From Nymphaea colorata (lineage: Eukaryota; Streptophyta; Magnoliopsida; Nymphaeales; Nymphaeaceae): 64,000 bases of DNA. How positions within the stretch are numbered: position 1 is the first letter of the stretch; each line of letters starts with the position of its first letter. Both the position numbers and the translations under genes were made by a program. The notes below the pieces were generated by a model, which was given only the letters and a program-made list of their open reading frames with translations, searched no databases and was not told where the DNA came from. Shown one piece after another: positions 35,112-46,277 of the stretch. The stretch lies in assembly GCF_008831285.2 (NCBI RefSeq), contig NC_045138.2, positions 19,687,934-19,751,933 of the forward strand, given 5' to 3'.

Positions 35112-35814
35112 TTGGAAGAGGGGCAAAAACTTGCAGCTTCCTGCAAATTATGCCCTTGACGGTACTGCATGCCTAAAATGTTGTTCATCTGTACTGGCAG
35201 CGCATACCTATGTTGTGGTAGATTTCCTTAGTAGATGTTCCTTTTACCAATGGTAATTGTATATGAAATTTTGACACCTTTTACTAAATCATGCAAGCCA
35301 AAAAGATTGCCTCATTTCAGGCCAGTGAAGAAGGAGGATGATTCAGTCAGTCTACCAGAGTCGAATTTTGGTTGGGGCAAGTATGAAACAGAGTGGTGTT
35401 CAAAAACTCCATTGATTTCCTTATGATATGGTTCCATTTTACAGAGATATCAAGTGATAATTATCCATCTGACCGACAATTATCTCTGCTGGTTGTTTAT
35501 TTCACCATCATTCTCCTCGGAGTTGAGAAGCAAATCTGCATGGAACACTTTGTAGCATCGTGCTGTTGCAGTTTCTAATGTAGTGCATGGAACGCCATTA
35601 GGTGGAAACTATAAACTGGTGGCCCTGTAGATAGAAGAACAAAATTAGAAACTGTGATATGCTGATGAGTGATGATTGATCCTTCTGACTCAATAATGGA
35701 AACAATGAGAATCACATAAAATATTCTGCCGTAATATCAATCTTCCATGTTCCCTCAAATGTTACGAATTTAAATTTCAGATGGTTGTACGTACTAGGAA
35801 CAAAATAGGGCATG

Positions 35815-35851
<37 letters not shown>

Positions 35852-36429
35852 GAGTTGGTAGGTTGTCAGTTTTTGATTTGGGGTTTTCAAACTCCTTGTG
35901 CTGCAAAAGGGAGCGCACTGATATGAAGTTGAAATGTAATGGGGTCATCACTCTTAATACATTGAAAGCAGGCATGGTAAGTTGAGGGTATGAAAGGAAG
36001 GGTAGGGCTTCTGCTTTCAGCCAGGTGGTCGGATGAAAGGGTCCTCACCCGGAACTTGTTATAGCTTCAACTTCAAGTATTCTGGTGCTTTCTCAACAAT
36101 GTAAGATTTTTGGAGTAAAAGCTCCTTAATGCGAACAGGACTGTCAAATGACATGAGCAAGCCTAACAAGTAACAACTAACAAGGCATGTTGAGGCTCAG
36201 TTTCTGGAGCTCATGCTTAGATCCTTTGAAGGGCAAACTTAATTTGTTCTGATGTGGCTCATTAACTACTGGGTTAATTTAAACTGAAAGCTTGTGCTAG
36301 CAAGCTTGCTAGTTTGATCTAGCAATCATGAAGATCACGTTACCAAAATGCGAGCTTCAAGTTACTGGTCTCATTTACCTCATGAATTGACTAAGATTAC
36401 AAGCAGGACAAGACAACGGATAAATATAC
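35112..36429. other. 3' flank of the zinc-finger gene and spacer
   Basis: Contains the probable 3' UTR, a TA microsatellite at 35816-35848 and no recognisable gene. Confidence 0.4.
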
Positions 36430-36721
36430 TTAGGGGTGTTTGATTCACTCGGTTATTCACATTCTTTAAAAATGGGAACTACATTATCATTCCACCGTAT
36501 GGGACTGATTCCAAAATTCTGGAAATTTTTTTCAATCTTTCTTTGAAGAGGCGCAAGGCTTGAAAGCTTTAATTGATAAATTATAGCATTTTCATTTCCT
36601 TTTCATCAAACAAGTCATTTTTTTTTATTCTGGAATGAAAGTTCTATACTTATCAAACACAAATGAAAAATTGAAACCTGAATTTTCATTCCAATTCTAC
36701 ATGACATCAAACGCCCCCTTA
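36430..36721. mobile_element. Tourist-like MITE (PIF/Harbinger type) with TTA target duplication
   Basis: A 286-base element (36433-36718) begins ggggtgtttgat and ends atcaaacgccccc, inverted copies of each other, and is flanked on both sides by TTA (36430-36432, 36719-36721). AT-rich interior with inner inverted words (cattccaattct / ctggaatgaaag). No transposase. The intact ends and target duplication indicate a fairly recent insertion. Confidence 0.8.
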
Positions 36722-36831
36722 ATAAATAAAAAAGTAAACAAATGGGCAGCATATTACGAGAAAAAAAGAATGCCGAACTGGAGTAACTATACATACATAT
36801 GTACTTTCCGGACTCCAGCTGCTCGTTGGTA

Positions 36832-36911
36832 GCCCATCTGACTAATAAACCGGCTGAGCTTGGAAGAGCACTAACCATCAAGCTCATTAACTTGTAGGAT
36901 TGAGTCCAGAC
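36832..36911 (+). pseudogene. tRNA-Lys-like relic or SINE head
   Basis: gcccatct at the start, then ctgagcttggaagagca (A-box region), attaacttgtagg and ggattgagtcc (B box; consensus GGTTCGAGTCC) follow in the order and spacing of a tRNA-Lys, but an extra stretch of about 12 bases (gactaataaacc) breaks the acceptor/D region and the 3' acceptor strand is not matched. Not a working tRNA. Confidence 0.5.
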
Positions 36912-37629
36912 AATGTGTGTAGTGGCGGAATCAATTTGAGTCACTGTCTACTCAGCCCAATTTCCAGCCTCCTGACTTTTAAATATCATTTCAGCCACTC
37001 TTTGTGTTTCAAACGCACTAGATACTCAGTTTTTCTTTATTGATTACTTAGATAATACTATCTGAAATTTTCTAATTTGCGACTTGTTTGAGCAACAAAG
37101 AATATACAGCCGATCGAAAAGACTTATAATCAACCTCCTAACACATGGAGACTAATTCAAAATGTACAAGCTTCTGCTCTCCCGGAAGAACTGGTAAGGA
37201 AACAAAAAAATAAAATCGAAGACATTTGGTAAATGATGGATTGGAAATGAATCAAAGCGAGTACAGATTAACATCACCTCGGCAGTGAACAATGGTGATT
37301 TCAAAATTATTTCAGGAACAACTTACAAAATGGCACCTAACTTTTAGGGATTTAAAAAGTAACGACCCAACGATTTGAGAATTTACGCTTGCTGAAGAAA
37401 ATACCTCACAAGCGACTGTTCACATGAAGGAAGAAACAGAAAAGTTTAATCGTAAAAGAAACTATGAAATCTACCCTACATGATTTTAATCCTCAATTTT
37501 TGTCAATTTCATTATTTCTATGGTCCTTTTTACTGGTCTAAGGGGTGTTGCGCAGCGGATCAAAATTTGGTCATTAATTCGATTTTAGATTATTGTGTGC
37601 ACTAGTATTAGTTTCATTCTATATTATTG

Positions 37630-38130
37630 TGTGTAGGGGTGAACACAAGGTGAGTCGAACCCGAGTTCAGTCAGCTCAAGCTCGGTTTGACTAATAAAAC
37701 TTTGAGCTCGATAATAGCTCGACAGAAGTAACTCGAGCTCGACTCGTCAGTTATGTGTTGAGCTCGAGCTCAACTCGATTAAGGCTCGATAAACTCGTTT
37801 GAATAAAATTGATATCCATCGTTATGTGTTGAGCTGGAGCTCGACTCGATTAAGGCTCGACAAAATCGTTTAAATATAATTGATATTCATCCTTACGTGT
37901 TGAGCTCGAACTCGACTCGATTAAGGCTCGACAAACTCGTAAACTCATTTGAATATGTCGATTTGATTAAGGCTCGACAAACTTGATTAAGGCTCAAACT
38001 CGATTCAGCAGTTATGTGTTGAACTCGAACTCAACTCTGTTATTTGAACGAGCCGACTCATGAACTTGAGCTCAACTCGTTAAGCAAATGACTCAGCTCG
38101 AACTCATTCACGAGTCGAGCTCGAGTAACT
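37630..38130. repeat. GAGCTCG-rich tandem repeat block, 71-bp period
   Basis: Begins taggggtgaacac, a typical end word of hAT-like MITEs. The word ttatgtgttgagct (or ttacgtgttgagct) recurs at 37751, 37822 and 37893, a strict 71-base spacing, then again at 38012 after a partial duplication. The units are filled with gagctcgagctc and ggctcgacaaactcg words. Probably a non-autonomous element whose interior was amplified. Confidence 0.7.
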
Positions 38131-38137
38131 CGACTCG

Positions 38138-38287
38138 TTACTTGCTAAATGTGTCATTAATAATATTAAAATACACATTTGTCTTTCGGTTTGCAATCCA
38201 TTTTAGTGCACACAATCACTAATATTGATTACAAACCGAAAGTTAAATGTGAAATTGAATATCCTTAATGACACATTTAGCAAGTAA
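38138..38287. repeat. 150-bp inverted repeat (hairpin) upstream of the PPR gene
   Basis: Two 61-base arms (38138-38198 and 38227-38287) are inverted copies: the outer 23 bases, starting ttacttgctaaatgtgtc, match perfectly and the rest matches with about ten differences. The loop is 28 bases. It abuts the GAGCTCG block and ends 167 bases before the PPR start codon, so it may lie in that gene's promoter or leader. Confidence 0.85.
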
Positions 38288-38454
38288 ACAGGTAATATAT
38301 GACAACCCAAGCTCCCTTTCACATTTATGAATATATAAAATTTTGGTGGCTTTTTCTGTACTTGTGTTAAGCCCAGGAGTTTGCAGGCGTCCTGTACTTG
38401 CTTCCGCGGCTGGAGACCGCCAAATTCAAAAATCCGAAGCACGTATGGCCATCA

Positions 38455-40266
38455 ATGCCACCTCTTCGCTCGAAGTCTCGGCTCGATTTCCTCCGTTGTT
38501 TCCAAATAAAGAAGAAAATTTGCATGCACCATGTTTTCGATCTATGGGAGCCGAAACCCCGTCTCTTCTATTCATTCCGGAGCCCGAATTCGCCCTCATT
38601 GGCTTCTATCCTCCATGATGTCAAAGAACTCAAATCCCTTCACCAGATTCATGCCAATGTTATCACCTCTGGCCTTCAACAGAACGTCTTCCTGTCGAAC
38701 AGGTTGCTCAATGCATGCTTCTCGTGCGATGATTCAACAACCGCAGAGGAAATTTTCCGAAGGATGACATACAAAAATGTGGTGTCTTGGACCATAATGG
38801 TGAATGGCTATTGGAAACATGGATGCCCATTTAATTCAGTAAATGCTTTTCGTGAGATGGTGAGCGCAGGTGTGCTGCCGAATTTGGTTACCATTGCGAG
38901 TGTTCTGCCCGCTTGTTGTGATTTGGGCTTACCTAAGGCTGGGAGATCGGTTCATTCTTACATGATTGTCCGTGGTTACAGGGCCAATGTCTATGTAGAT
39001 ACTGCTATTTTGGATATGTATATGAAAGGTGGTAGCTTAGTTGATGCACTTAAAGTGTTCGATAGTATGTCTGAGAGGAATGTCGTCTCGTGGAATGCAA
39101 TGATCAATGGCTATGTTCAAGTTGGTGATCTTCATGGAGCGATGAAATTATTTAAGAAAATGAAACATACTGGTATGAGTATTGATCATTTTACCATGTC
39201 AATTTTGTTGCGTATTTGTGCAGAGATGGGGTGCCTCATTCAAGGAACTCTTATTCATGCTCATGTTATTAAATATGGATTCGAGAAGAGTTCTCATGTG
39301 GCTACTCTGTTGATGGATATGTATGGGAAGTGTGGGAACGTAGAGGATGCATCTCAAGTTTTTGATTTATCACCATGTAAAGATGCTGTTTCCTGGTCAA
39401 CAATTCTGTCAATTTTTGCTAATCTTGGAAATGGACATAAAGCTGTAGAGCTCTTCGATGAAATGATGGCGGCTGGTCTTCCTTTTGATTCAGTTTCTCT
39501 GATGGAGTATCTTTCCTTGTGCAGCAGACTGGGTGCTCTGTCTCAAGGGAAATGTCTTCACGGCTTGATGACAAAAATTGGTTTAGAAACGGATACTCCT
39601 GTGGGAACTGCCCTGATAGATATGTATGCAAAATGTGGGAACTTGAGTAGTGCAAGAAGTTTCTTCAACCAGATGAACATAAAAGACGTTATTTGCTGGA
39701 ATGCCATGATTACCGGCTGTGGAACTAATGGTTGTGGAGATGAAGCAGTTGGCTTATTTTGGAAAATGAACAGCTTAGGTTTCCAACCCAACAACTCAAC
39801 CTTTCTATCTATCTTGTCTGCCTGCAGTCATGCAGGGTTGGTAAAGCACGGCTTTCAAATTTTTGAACATATGACTGACGAAACAACTTTGGTTCCTGAT
39901 ATGCAGCACTTTGCTTGCTTAATTGATCTTCTTGCCAGAGCAGGACATTTGCATGCTGCATATCAGCTGGTAAAAAGCTTATCTTTAGAGCAGGATGTGG
40001 GTGTTTTAGGTGCTCTTCTGGGTGCATGTAAAATTTACGGTGAAATCGCCATTGGTGCAGAAATTGCTAGAAAGTTTTTTGAATTGGACCTGAGCGATGC
40101 TGGATGTTATGTTCTTTTATCTAATTGGTATGCTGGTTTGAAAGATTGGAATCGGGTTGAGATGGTCCAGGACTTGTTGAGATTGAAAGGACTAAAGAAA
40201 GAACCTGGTTGTAGCATGATTGATATTGGTGGCAGTTTCCATACATTTGTTTTTGAAGACACATAG
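38455..40266 (+). CDS. Pentatricopeptide repeat protein, PLS class, E-type end
   Basis: Intronless, 603 residues from the ATG at 38455. The frame stays open upstream to 38398, but with no earlier ATG. PLS-type PPR proteins bind single RNA strands in mitochondria or chloroplasts and direct editing, splicing or stability. Visible repeats include NVVSWTIMVNGYWKHG, NVVSWNAMINGYVQVG, DAVSWSTILSIFANLG and DVICWNAMITGCGTNG, each followed by a GLLP/GVLP/GFQPN-type linker, and VGTALIDMYAKCG-type L/S motifs. The C-terminus (LLGACKIYGE ... YVLLSNWYAGLKDW ... EPGCSMIDIGG) is an E domain; the protein stops near the start of E+ and has no DYW deaminase. The basic N-terminus (RSKSRLDFLRCF) suits an organelle presequence. 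A hairpin and repeat block lie just upstream. Confidence 0.93.
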   Translation: MPPLRSKSRLDFLRCFQIKKKICMHHVFDLWEPKPRLFYSFRSPNSPSLASILHDVKELKSLHQIHANVITSGLQQNVFLSNRLLNACFSCDDSTTAEEIFRRMTYKNVVSWTIMVNGYWKHGCPFNSVNAFREMVSAGVLPNLVTIASVLPACCDLGLPKAGRSVHSYMIVRGYRANVYVDTAILDMYMKGGSLVDALKVFDSMSERNVVSWNAMINGYVQVGDLHGAMKLFKKMKHTGMSIDHFTMSILLRICAEMGCLIQGTLIHAHVIKYGFEKSSHVATLLMDMYGKCGNVEDASQVFDLSPCKDAVSWSTILSIFANLGNGHKAVELFDEMMAAGLPFDSVSLMEYLSLCSRLGALSQGKCLHGLMTKIGLETDTPVGTALIDMYAKCGNLSSARSFFNQMNIKDVICWNAMITGCGTNGCGDEAVGLFWKMNSLGFQPNNSTFLSILSACSHAGLVKHGFQIFEHMTDETTLVPDMQHFACLIDLLARAGHLHAAYQLVKSLSLEQDVGVLGALLGACKIYGEIAIGAEIARKFFELDLSDAGCYVLLSNWYAGLKDWNRVEMVQDLLRLKGLKKEPGCSMIDIGGSFHTFVFEDT

Positions 40267-42540
40267 CTAGACAGCAACTCTTATTCTTTTTAATACAATG
40301 CAAGGTTCTTTGGACAGTTTTCAGGTTGAAAGGCTGAAATGGGCGGTAGTTTTCCTGAAGGTTTGAAGGTGCCTAGTTCTTTTTATACAGGTTGACTTGG
40401 GGGTTTGAAATGTAAGGGGGAAACCGTCTGTTTCCTTTTGAAGCTGTTGTCTAGGAAAAGAAACGTGATTCAGTGTGACCATAGATGAGGAAGAGTTCTG
40501 TTGAACCGTGTAAAATTCTTGCACTCCCTTTTCTTCTGTCAACATATTGCTTGCATGTTGATCCCTAAACTGAATGGGGTGATGGCGCCTCTCCCAACAC
40601 TTTATAAAAAATTTTTGTTTTATCGTGGCAATATGTTTCTCTTAATAGTCAAAGGAGAAAATTCAGTCCCAAATTCTCATAGAAGCAGCAGCAGAACTTT
40701 ACACGACCTCCCCTGATGAACACTTCTTAACAGGTATAGTAGCTTCAGGTTTTGAACACAAACCTCATCTTTTGATTTTGAGGAAGGTGGTCCAAGGTCC
40801 TTGTTCTCTTTAGAAGACTATGGAGGGTCTCATATGAATCAAAGACCAAACTCTCTGGTTACCGCAACTTTCTCGAAGATTAAAGACACATAAGAAAATT
40901 ATCTCCATCTTTGTTTGTGCACCCTTTGGTTGTAGTTCTTGGATTTGTAATGGCGGAAGGAAGGGAGGATGAGATTATTTGTCAAAAGGGCCTAACGTAC
41001 ATATCTCAGCTCTGGATTTGGGACTTAATTGGGCTATATTGATCCGACTTACTAACCATGAGAAAGGAAAAAGGACAATACTAAAAGAAGGCTGTGAAGC
41101 AATATATATAGGTCAGTTTGCCATTAATTTAACTTTTCTTACGTTTCTCAACTGCTAGGCCCTTCTTCTATGTTGCCAATACACTTCTCCATCACTGACA
41201 ATTTGGTTGGACCAAATATGTGATGCACGACAGACTCGGATGGTGATTTGATCTTAATTTAAGTTGAAGACCTTATTTGGGCTGCGAGCGGGAAGACCTA
41301 TCGTCGGGTTGAAAACTGAAACCCTCATCCAACCTTTTGTCTTCTTAAGGTATGAAATATGCTTTTGGTGTCTCGATAAGTTGCCACGACAACAGCTCCT
41401 CTTTTACATAAAAGAGAGTTGACATTCCAGAGGTTTAAAACAAAAACTGACTGCCTACCAGCCCCCACCGTATCTATTGCCCCAACCTCCTCGGAGATGA
41501 AAGTTTTACTTAGAACAAGTTGAATGCTTGACCTCTTTCTACCCTAATGCAGTTTATAAAGCTTATAAGTTCAATCCCATTCTCCTTCACATAAAGTTGT
41601 AAGAAACATGTCCCTTCAAAGGCTCGCAAATTGTGAAATGCTCCCTTAAAAGATGCTTTAAGGAAAATATTAAGTCGCTTGCGGAAGCGCCTTCTTGAAT
41701 CAGAAAGATAATTGAAAGATTAATTAGTGTGATGATAAAGCGTTGTCTTCCATTTGTTGATTATCATAATTCTAATTACACTGTACAAGGGCCCACCATC
41801 ATCTTATTACCAGAAATATCAGAAAAAATCGAACCACCTTGATGATCGAACTTCTTTGCGATGCAGATTGATTTTCATTCATCTTTCTTGAAAAAATTCT
41901 TCTTTGTTTTATCGAACAAAATTTATTTGCATTATGTTCAGAAGTGAGTTCTGGACCCATAGCAAGAACAATATCACACATAGTTTCCACCTTCCTCTTC
42001 TTAAATAAGAGATTTAGCATTCTCGGAATTAATTGTTAGTTGAGGCATATAACTAAGCTCTAACGTTAGGCGAGTAGGAGTATTTTAAGAAGCCTCCACC
42101 CTTCCCCCCATCTGGTACCAAGCCTGCTTTAACGATTCACACATATGCGGGCATAGTCGTATCTTGATGCGCTGTTGGTGAAATTACGAATGCCAAGGTA
42201 GAAGCATCCAAGACATTGAACAATAATCTTGAAGACTTCCGAGCTTTAAAGAAGCAACTATACTATATTGAATCTTCAATAACACCATCAATCCTTGATT
42301 CGCAGCCGCTTATTAGTTCAATCCTGCAAGCATGTTCCCTCAAAATAATGCCAAATCCTTATCAGTGGTGACTCATCTTGAAATAATCCTTTCTCCAAGG
42401 AATAGAACCTCAATCCAACCATACTATCTTGGCTATGAATTTCCATCTATCACATCCTCCTCTCTCTAATTAGTGTGATTCTTGAACACCATTGAAAGGA
42501 CTCCGAAAGCTCTTATTTTGAAATGAAATTATTATTTGAT
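40267..42540. other. 3' flank of the PPR gene and spacer, no gene recognised
   Basis: Only short frames without family resemblance; no RNA gene seen. Confidence 0.4.
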
Positions 42541-42559
42541 TGCTATCTTCGAGAGCAAA

Positions 42560-42705
42560 TAACATAAAAAAGTGTGTTTTGGGATGGATTTCAGATTCAC
42601 GCTACATATTAAAAACCATAGATTTAAGGTCAGATGAGGGATGGGTCCAACCTTAAATCCACTGCTGATCTCAGATCCGCAGTAAAACAAACACAATCTT
42701 AAGGA
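42560..42705. repeat. Possible MITE-like element
   Basis: gtgtgttttgggatggatttc at the left and gatccgcagtaaaacaaacac at the right are loosely inverted; the interior holds taaggtcagat and ccttaaatcca words that recur at 14640 and 43830. Borders are uncertain. Confidence 0.3.
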
Positions 42706-43186
42706 TGTTGTCGAAGATCACCATTCATCTCAGGTTAAGCTATCATATTCATAATATTTAGTTAAGCTTTTTTATTATTATTTTTTTTCAATAAAGACAC
42801 TCCCAATAAGCTTGGACTACATGCCATGCACCTCTGCCTTCATTTCTGCCATCCCTCTCTTTCAAGAAACCTCACCTTTGAGAAGCTTCATTTGAGACTT
42901 AATGGATGCTGAAGGTCCTCCGGATTCATTGCATTTCGTCCATATCATCCAATTATTTTATGAGTTATTGTAAAACATTTTAGTTAAATAGATATAAGGA
43001 CCATGTAGATAGATTATGGGTCAACCAATCAATTTTTTTGGCACATGTAAAGTTGCTTTTTTCGAAAAAATTAACTGAAATAATTTTTACATGATGATAT
43101 CTTGTAAAATGTAAACCATAAACGAAATTTGATTGATCGAGTGTTCAATCATTCCATATAGTTTTTGTATTTATTTGATTCACTTA

Positions 43187-43188
<2 letters not shown>

Positions 43189-43217
<29 letters not shown>
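43189..43217. repeat. TA microsatellite
   Basis: About 14 TA units. Confidence 0.9.
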
Positions 43218-43222
<5 letters not shown>

Positions 43223-43659
43223 AGTTGCCCAAGTCACTTATGAGGACCATCCGATCCGATCTAAAGAAAAATATGAAGAAAATAGTGAAAACTAGACCAC
43301 AATTTTTTTTTTTTGTTTTTCTCTCAATCGTCCGTGATTATGATGAATCAAATAATTCAGGCTTGGTTTGGTGTCCCTTCATGTCTATTAATTTTAAAGA
43401 CAAAAGTTCATCAACTGTATAAAAATTTGTATCGATTCAACTAAGCTATGGATTTTAACGCATTTAATGATTTAGTTGAATCAATTTGTAAAATATTATT
43501 ATTTTTGTGAAATATTAAAGATAAAAAACGTTCAAAGCATAATTCAAACGAACAGTATGTATACATGTGGCATCATTATATTGGCCAATATAGCATATAA
43601 AATTTATATAACTTGATGTATCATATCACAAGAAGAAGTATTCCAAAATCTACACACTA

Positions 43660-43890
43660 AGAGAGTATTTGATTATTCTAGATTTGAAATCTACCGATAT
43701 GATGTAGAAATGACATGACATGCTTTGTTAAAATTTATGGTTCATCAAACTAAGATCCACACTTAAGATTCTGATTTACTTATTTGCATTGAGAAAAGAA
43801 CAAATTTATGATTGGAGGGGAGAGGATCTGATCTTAAATCCATGATTCTCAATTTTTAATGATGTTAAATCTGAAGCTATCAAATAAAGC
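43660..43890. repeat. Possible MITE-like element
   Basis: gagtatttgattattctagattt near 43661 and aaatctgaagctatcaaataaa near 43868 are approximate inverted ends around an AT-rich interior. Relative of the TTTGATT-ended elements seen elsewhere in the window. Confidence 0.4.
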
Positions 43891-44421
43891 AACACCATTA
43901 TTTTAAAATTGGAAGTGATTTAATTTTCCATTTCTATGCTAATGCAACAAGATAAATTCATATTATATGGTAAGCTAAAATATCGTTAATTATCACAGCT
44001 ATATTTATTTTTAAAACAGGTCTTACAAAACACTACTGTAAATAACATAGGTAAATTGCAAGCAGTGCAAATAATGTCCATAACACTAGAGAAAAACATT
44101 GTTATTTTTAGTATTTTAATAATTTTTCATTGGTAACATTGCTAAATCCCAGGATTTTGATATCACATGTTTTTAAAAAGCCACCAAATTTCATATGTCG
44201 TGAAAATATCCCCTAAAAATTCACAATATAACAAAAAATCGGATATTTGGATATTGGGACTAGTAGATCCGCCTCGGATCCGACCCGTTTCTATCTCAAT
44301 TCGGATGAACGGTCATCAGGATCTCCCCTTCACCTATTCGTGCAATTCGGTGGTCTCGGAGCCCCTTGCTTATCATTATTCATCGCTCCTTTCATTTCCT
44401 CTCCTCCTCCATCGTCCCAAC

Positions 44422-44523
44422 ATGCCATCCCTCTGTTGCTTTCTCTGCGAGAAACTGCCGTGTTCTCCTCGAAACCCTAGAAAACCCCCGTTGAATCCTC
44501 TGAAATCGGAATCGGAACTTTAG
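44422..44523 (+). promoter_or_regulatory. Possible upstream ORF in the NOT3 leader
   Basis: An ATG at 44422 opens a 33-codon frame (MPSLCCFLCEK...) that closes at 44521-44523, 63 bases before the NOT3 start. A second out-of-frame ATG at 44559 overlaps the main start. If the leader begins upstream of 44422, either could reduce translation of NOT3. The transcription start is not known. Confidence 0.4.
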
Positions 44524-44586
44524 AACCTCGATTTCTTCTTCGTTCTCCAAGTGCGTGGATGCTTGACCCCTTCTGGGTAAGCCCCC

Positions 44587-46243
44587 ATGGGAGCCAGCAG
44601 AAAGCTTCAGGGAGAGATCGACAGAGTCCTGAAAAAGGTTCAGGAAGGCGTCGAGGTCTTCGATAGCATATGGAACAAGGTCGGATCTCTGCCTCCTTCG
44701 AGCTAAGAAGTTCCATCCGCACTATCTTCCTCGTTTTCTTTTTTTTTTTTTTGCCTTTTTCTCTTTGTTATCGGGCTTTGCGATGCCCATGCTGTGAGCT
44801 CGACGTCCGTTTGGTTCGCAGGTGTACGACACCGATAATGCGAACCAGAAGGAGAAATTCGAGGCTGATCTGAAGAAGGAGATCAAGAAGCTTCAGAGGT
44901 ACAGGGATCAGATCAAGACGTGGATACAATCTAGTGAAATCAAGGACAAAAAGGTTTTCATTTCTTTCTTTTGCTGGCTTCTTCGTTAGTAGTTTCACGC
45001 ATTTCTGTTAGGTTGTTTTTTTTTTTTTGATATTTATGCAGATCATTGTTCGTATGGCTTGCTATTTGGTTGTTGAGCACTACAAGTTTCCTTGGTGAAT
45101 AGTCTTTTTGCGTTCTGCTGAAGGTTGTGGAAAATGGTTTTGGAATAAAACGTTTACAAGTGGGTAATGCATTATAATGATGATGTAGTTTAGACGTGTT
45201 GAATGAATAGAGAGTGAAGGATGTAAGCATGTATTGGATTTTCGAGGAACAAAATCTGCCGAAAAAAAAGGCAGTCCAAGGAGGTTGGAAAAGATGAACA
45301 AGTTTGAAATTCAGATTCATTATTTTGTAATTCAGAAGATATTGCAGGTTGGAAAAGATGAACAAGGAGAATGGCATAAGCTGAAGTGTTAGATGAGTAT
45401 GAAGGCCACAGGCATAGTCTATGTGGATAAGCTAAACTAGTTTAGATGAATATGGAGGATGTGGAAGTACCTAATGAACTACGGTGCATGGACTGCTATA
45501 GGGGGAAAAAGTTAGTTGTGGCCTGTGGGGTTAAGGGATGTGTTCCATTTCCTAAACTGCTAGTAGGGTTGTTCTGACATGATTTGGACTTTTATGGAAT
45601 AAGTTGCGAGCCCTTTTTTTGTTTACCTAGCATATGAATTTATGTTTGACCTCGTGAGCCCATCTACAAACTGAGAAAAAAAAAGAAAGAAACAAAAAAG
45701 GCTTAGGTTACTTCTAATAAATATTGGTTTTTAAGCTCCAATGCTTTAGAAAATGATGCTTGATACTATTAACTGTAACAAATGAATAAATATATTAATA
45801 AGCTATGCATCTAATTGGCTTGACTAGTGAGGAGCTTGTTCAAACTCATTTGTTGACGATCTGTTTGATTCACAAACAGAATGTGCTAGAAAATTCTATT
45901 CAGAATGTTCTTTTTAAGAGCAGACGGACCTTGTTTTTCTTCCCGTTCACTTGTCCTGTGTTTGATTTACATTAAAATAAATTAAATCCTATTAAAATTC
46001 TCAATGTTTAAACTTCAAAGCCGTGCACAGTCATGCATAACTTGGCAATCTCCCAGGTAGATCAAACACCATATCAATCTTTCATTTGGATTTTGATCCT
46101 TCATTGGCAGAGTTGTGTATACTATATAGGAACCTGTGTCCTTGTTATAGTGGGAAAGCAGGCAATGCTTTAGTCAGTACCAGTCAAAGACAAGTTTCAT
46201 GAAACCTAAGTCACCTGAGTGTGGGGCACGGTTGCAGGTGCAG

Positions 46244-46277
<34 letters not shown>

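Noticed and set aside
44167-44523. 118-codon plus-strand frame ahead of NOT3 as a separate gene
   Set aside because: It covers the NOT3 leader, starts without an ATG and has leader-like composition; only the 33-codon uORF within it merits mention.
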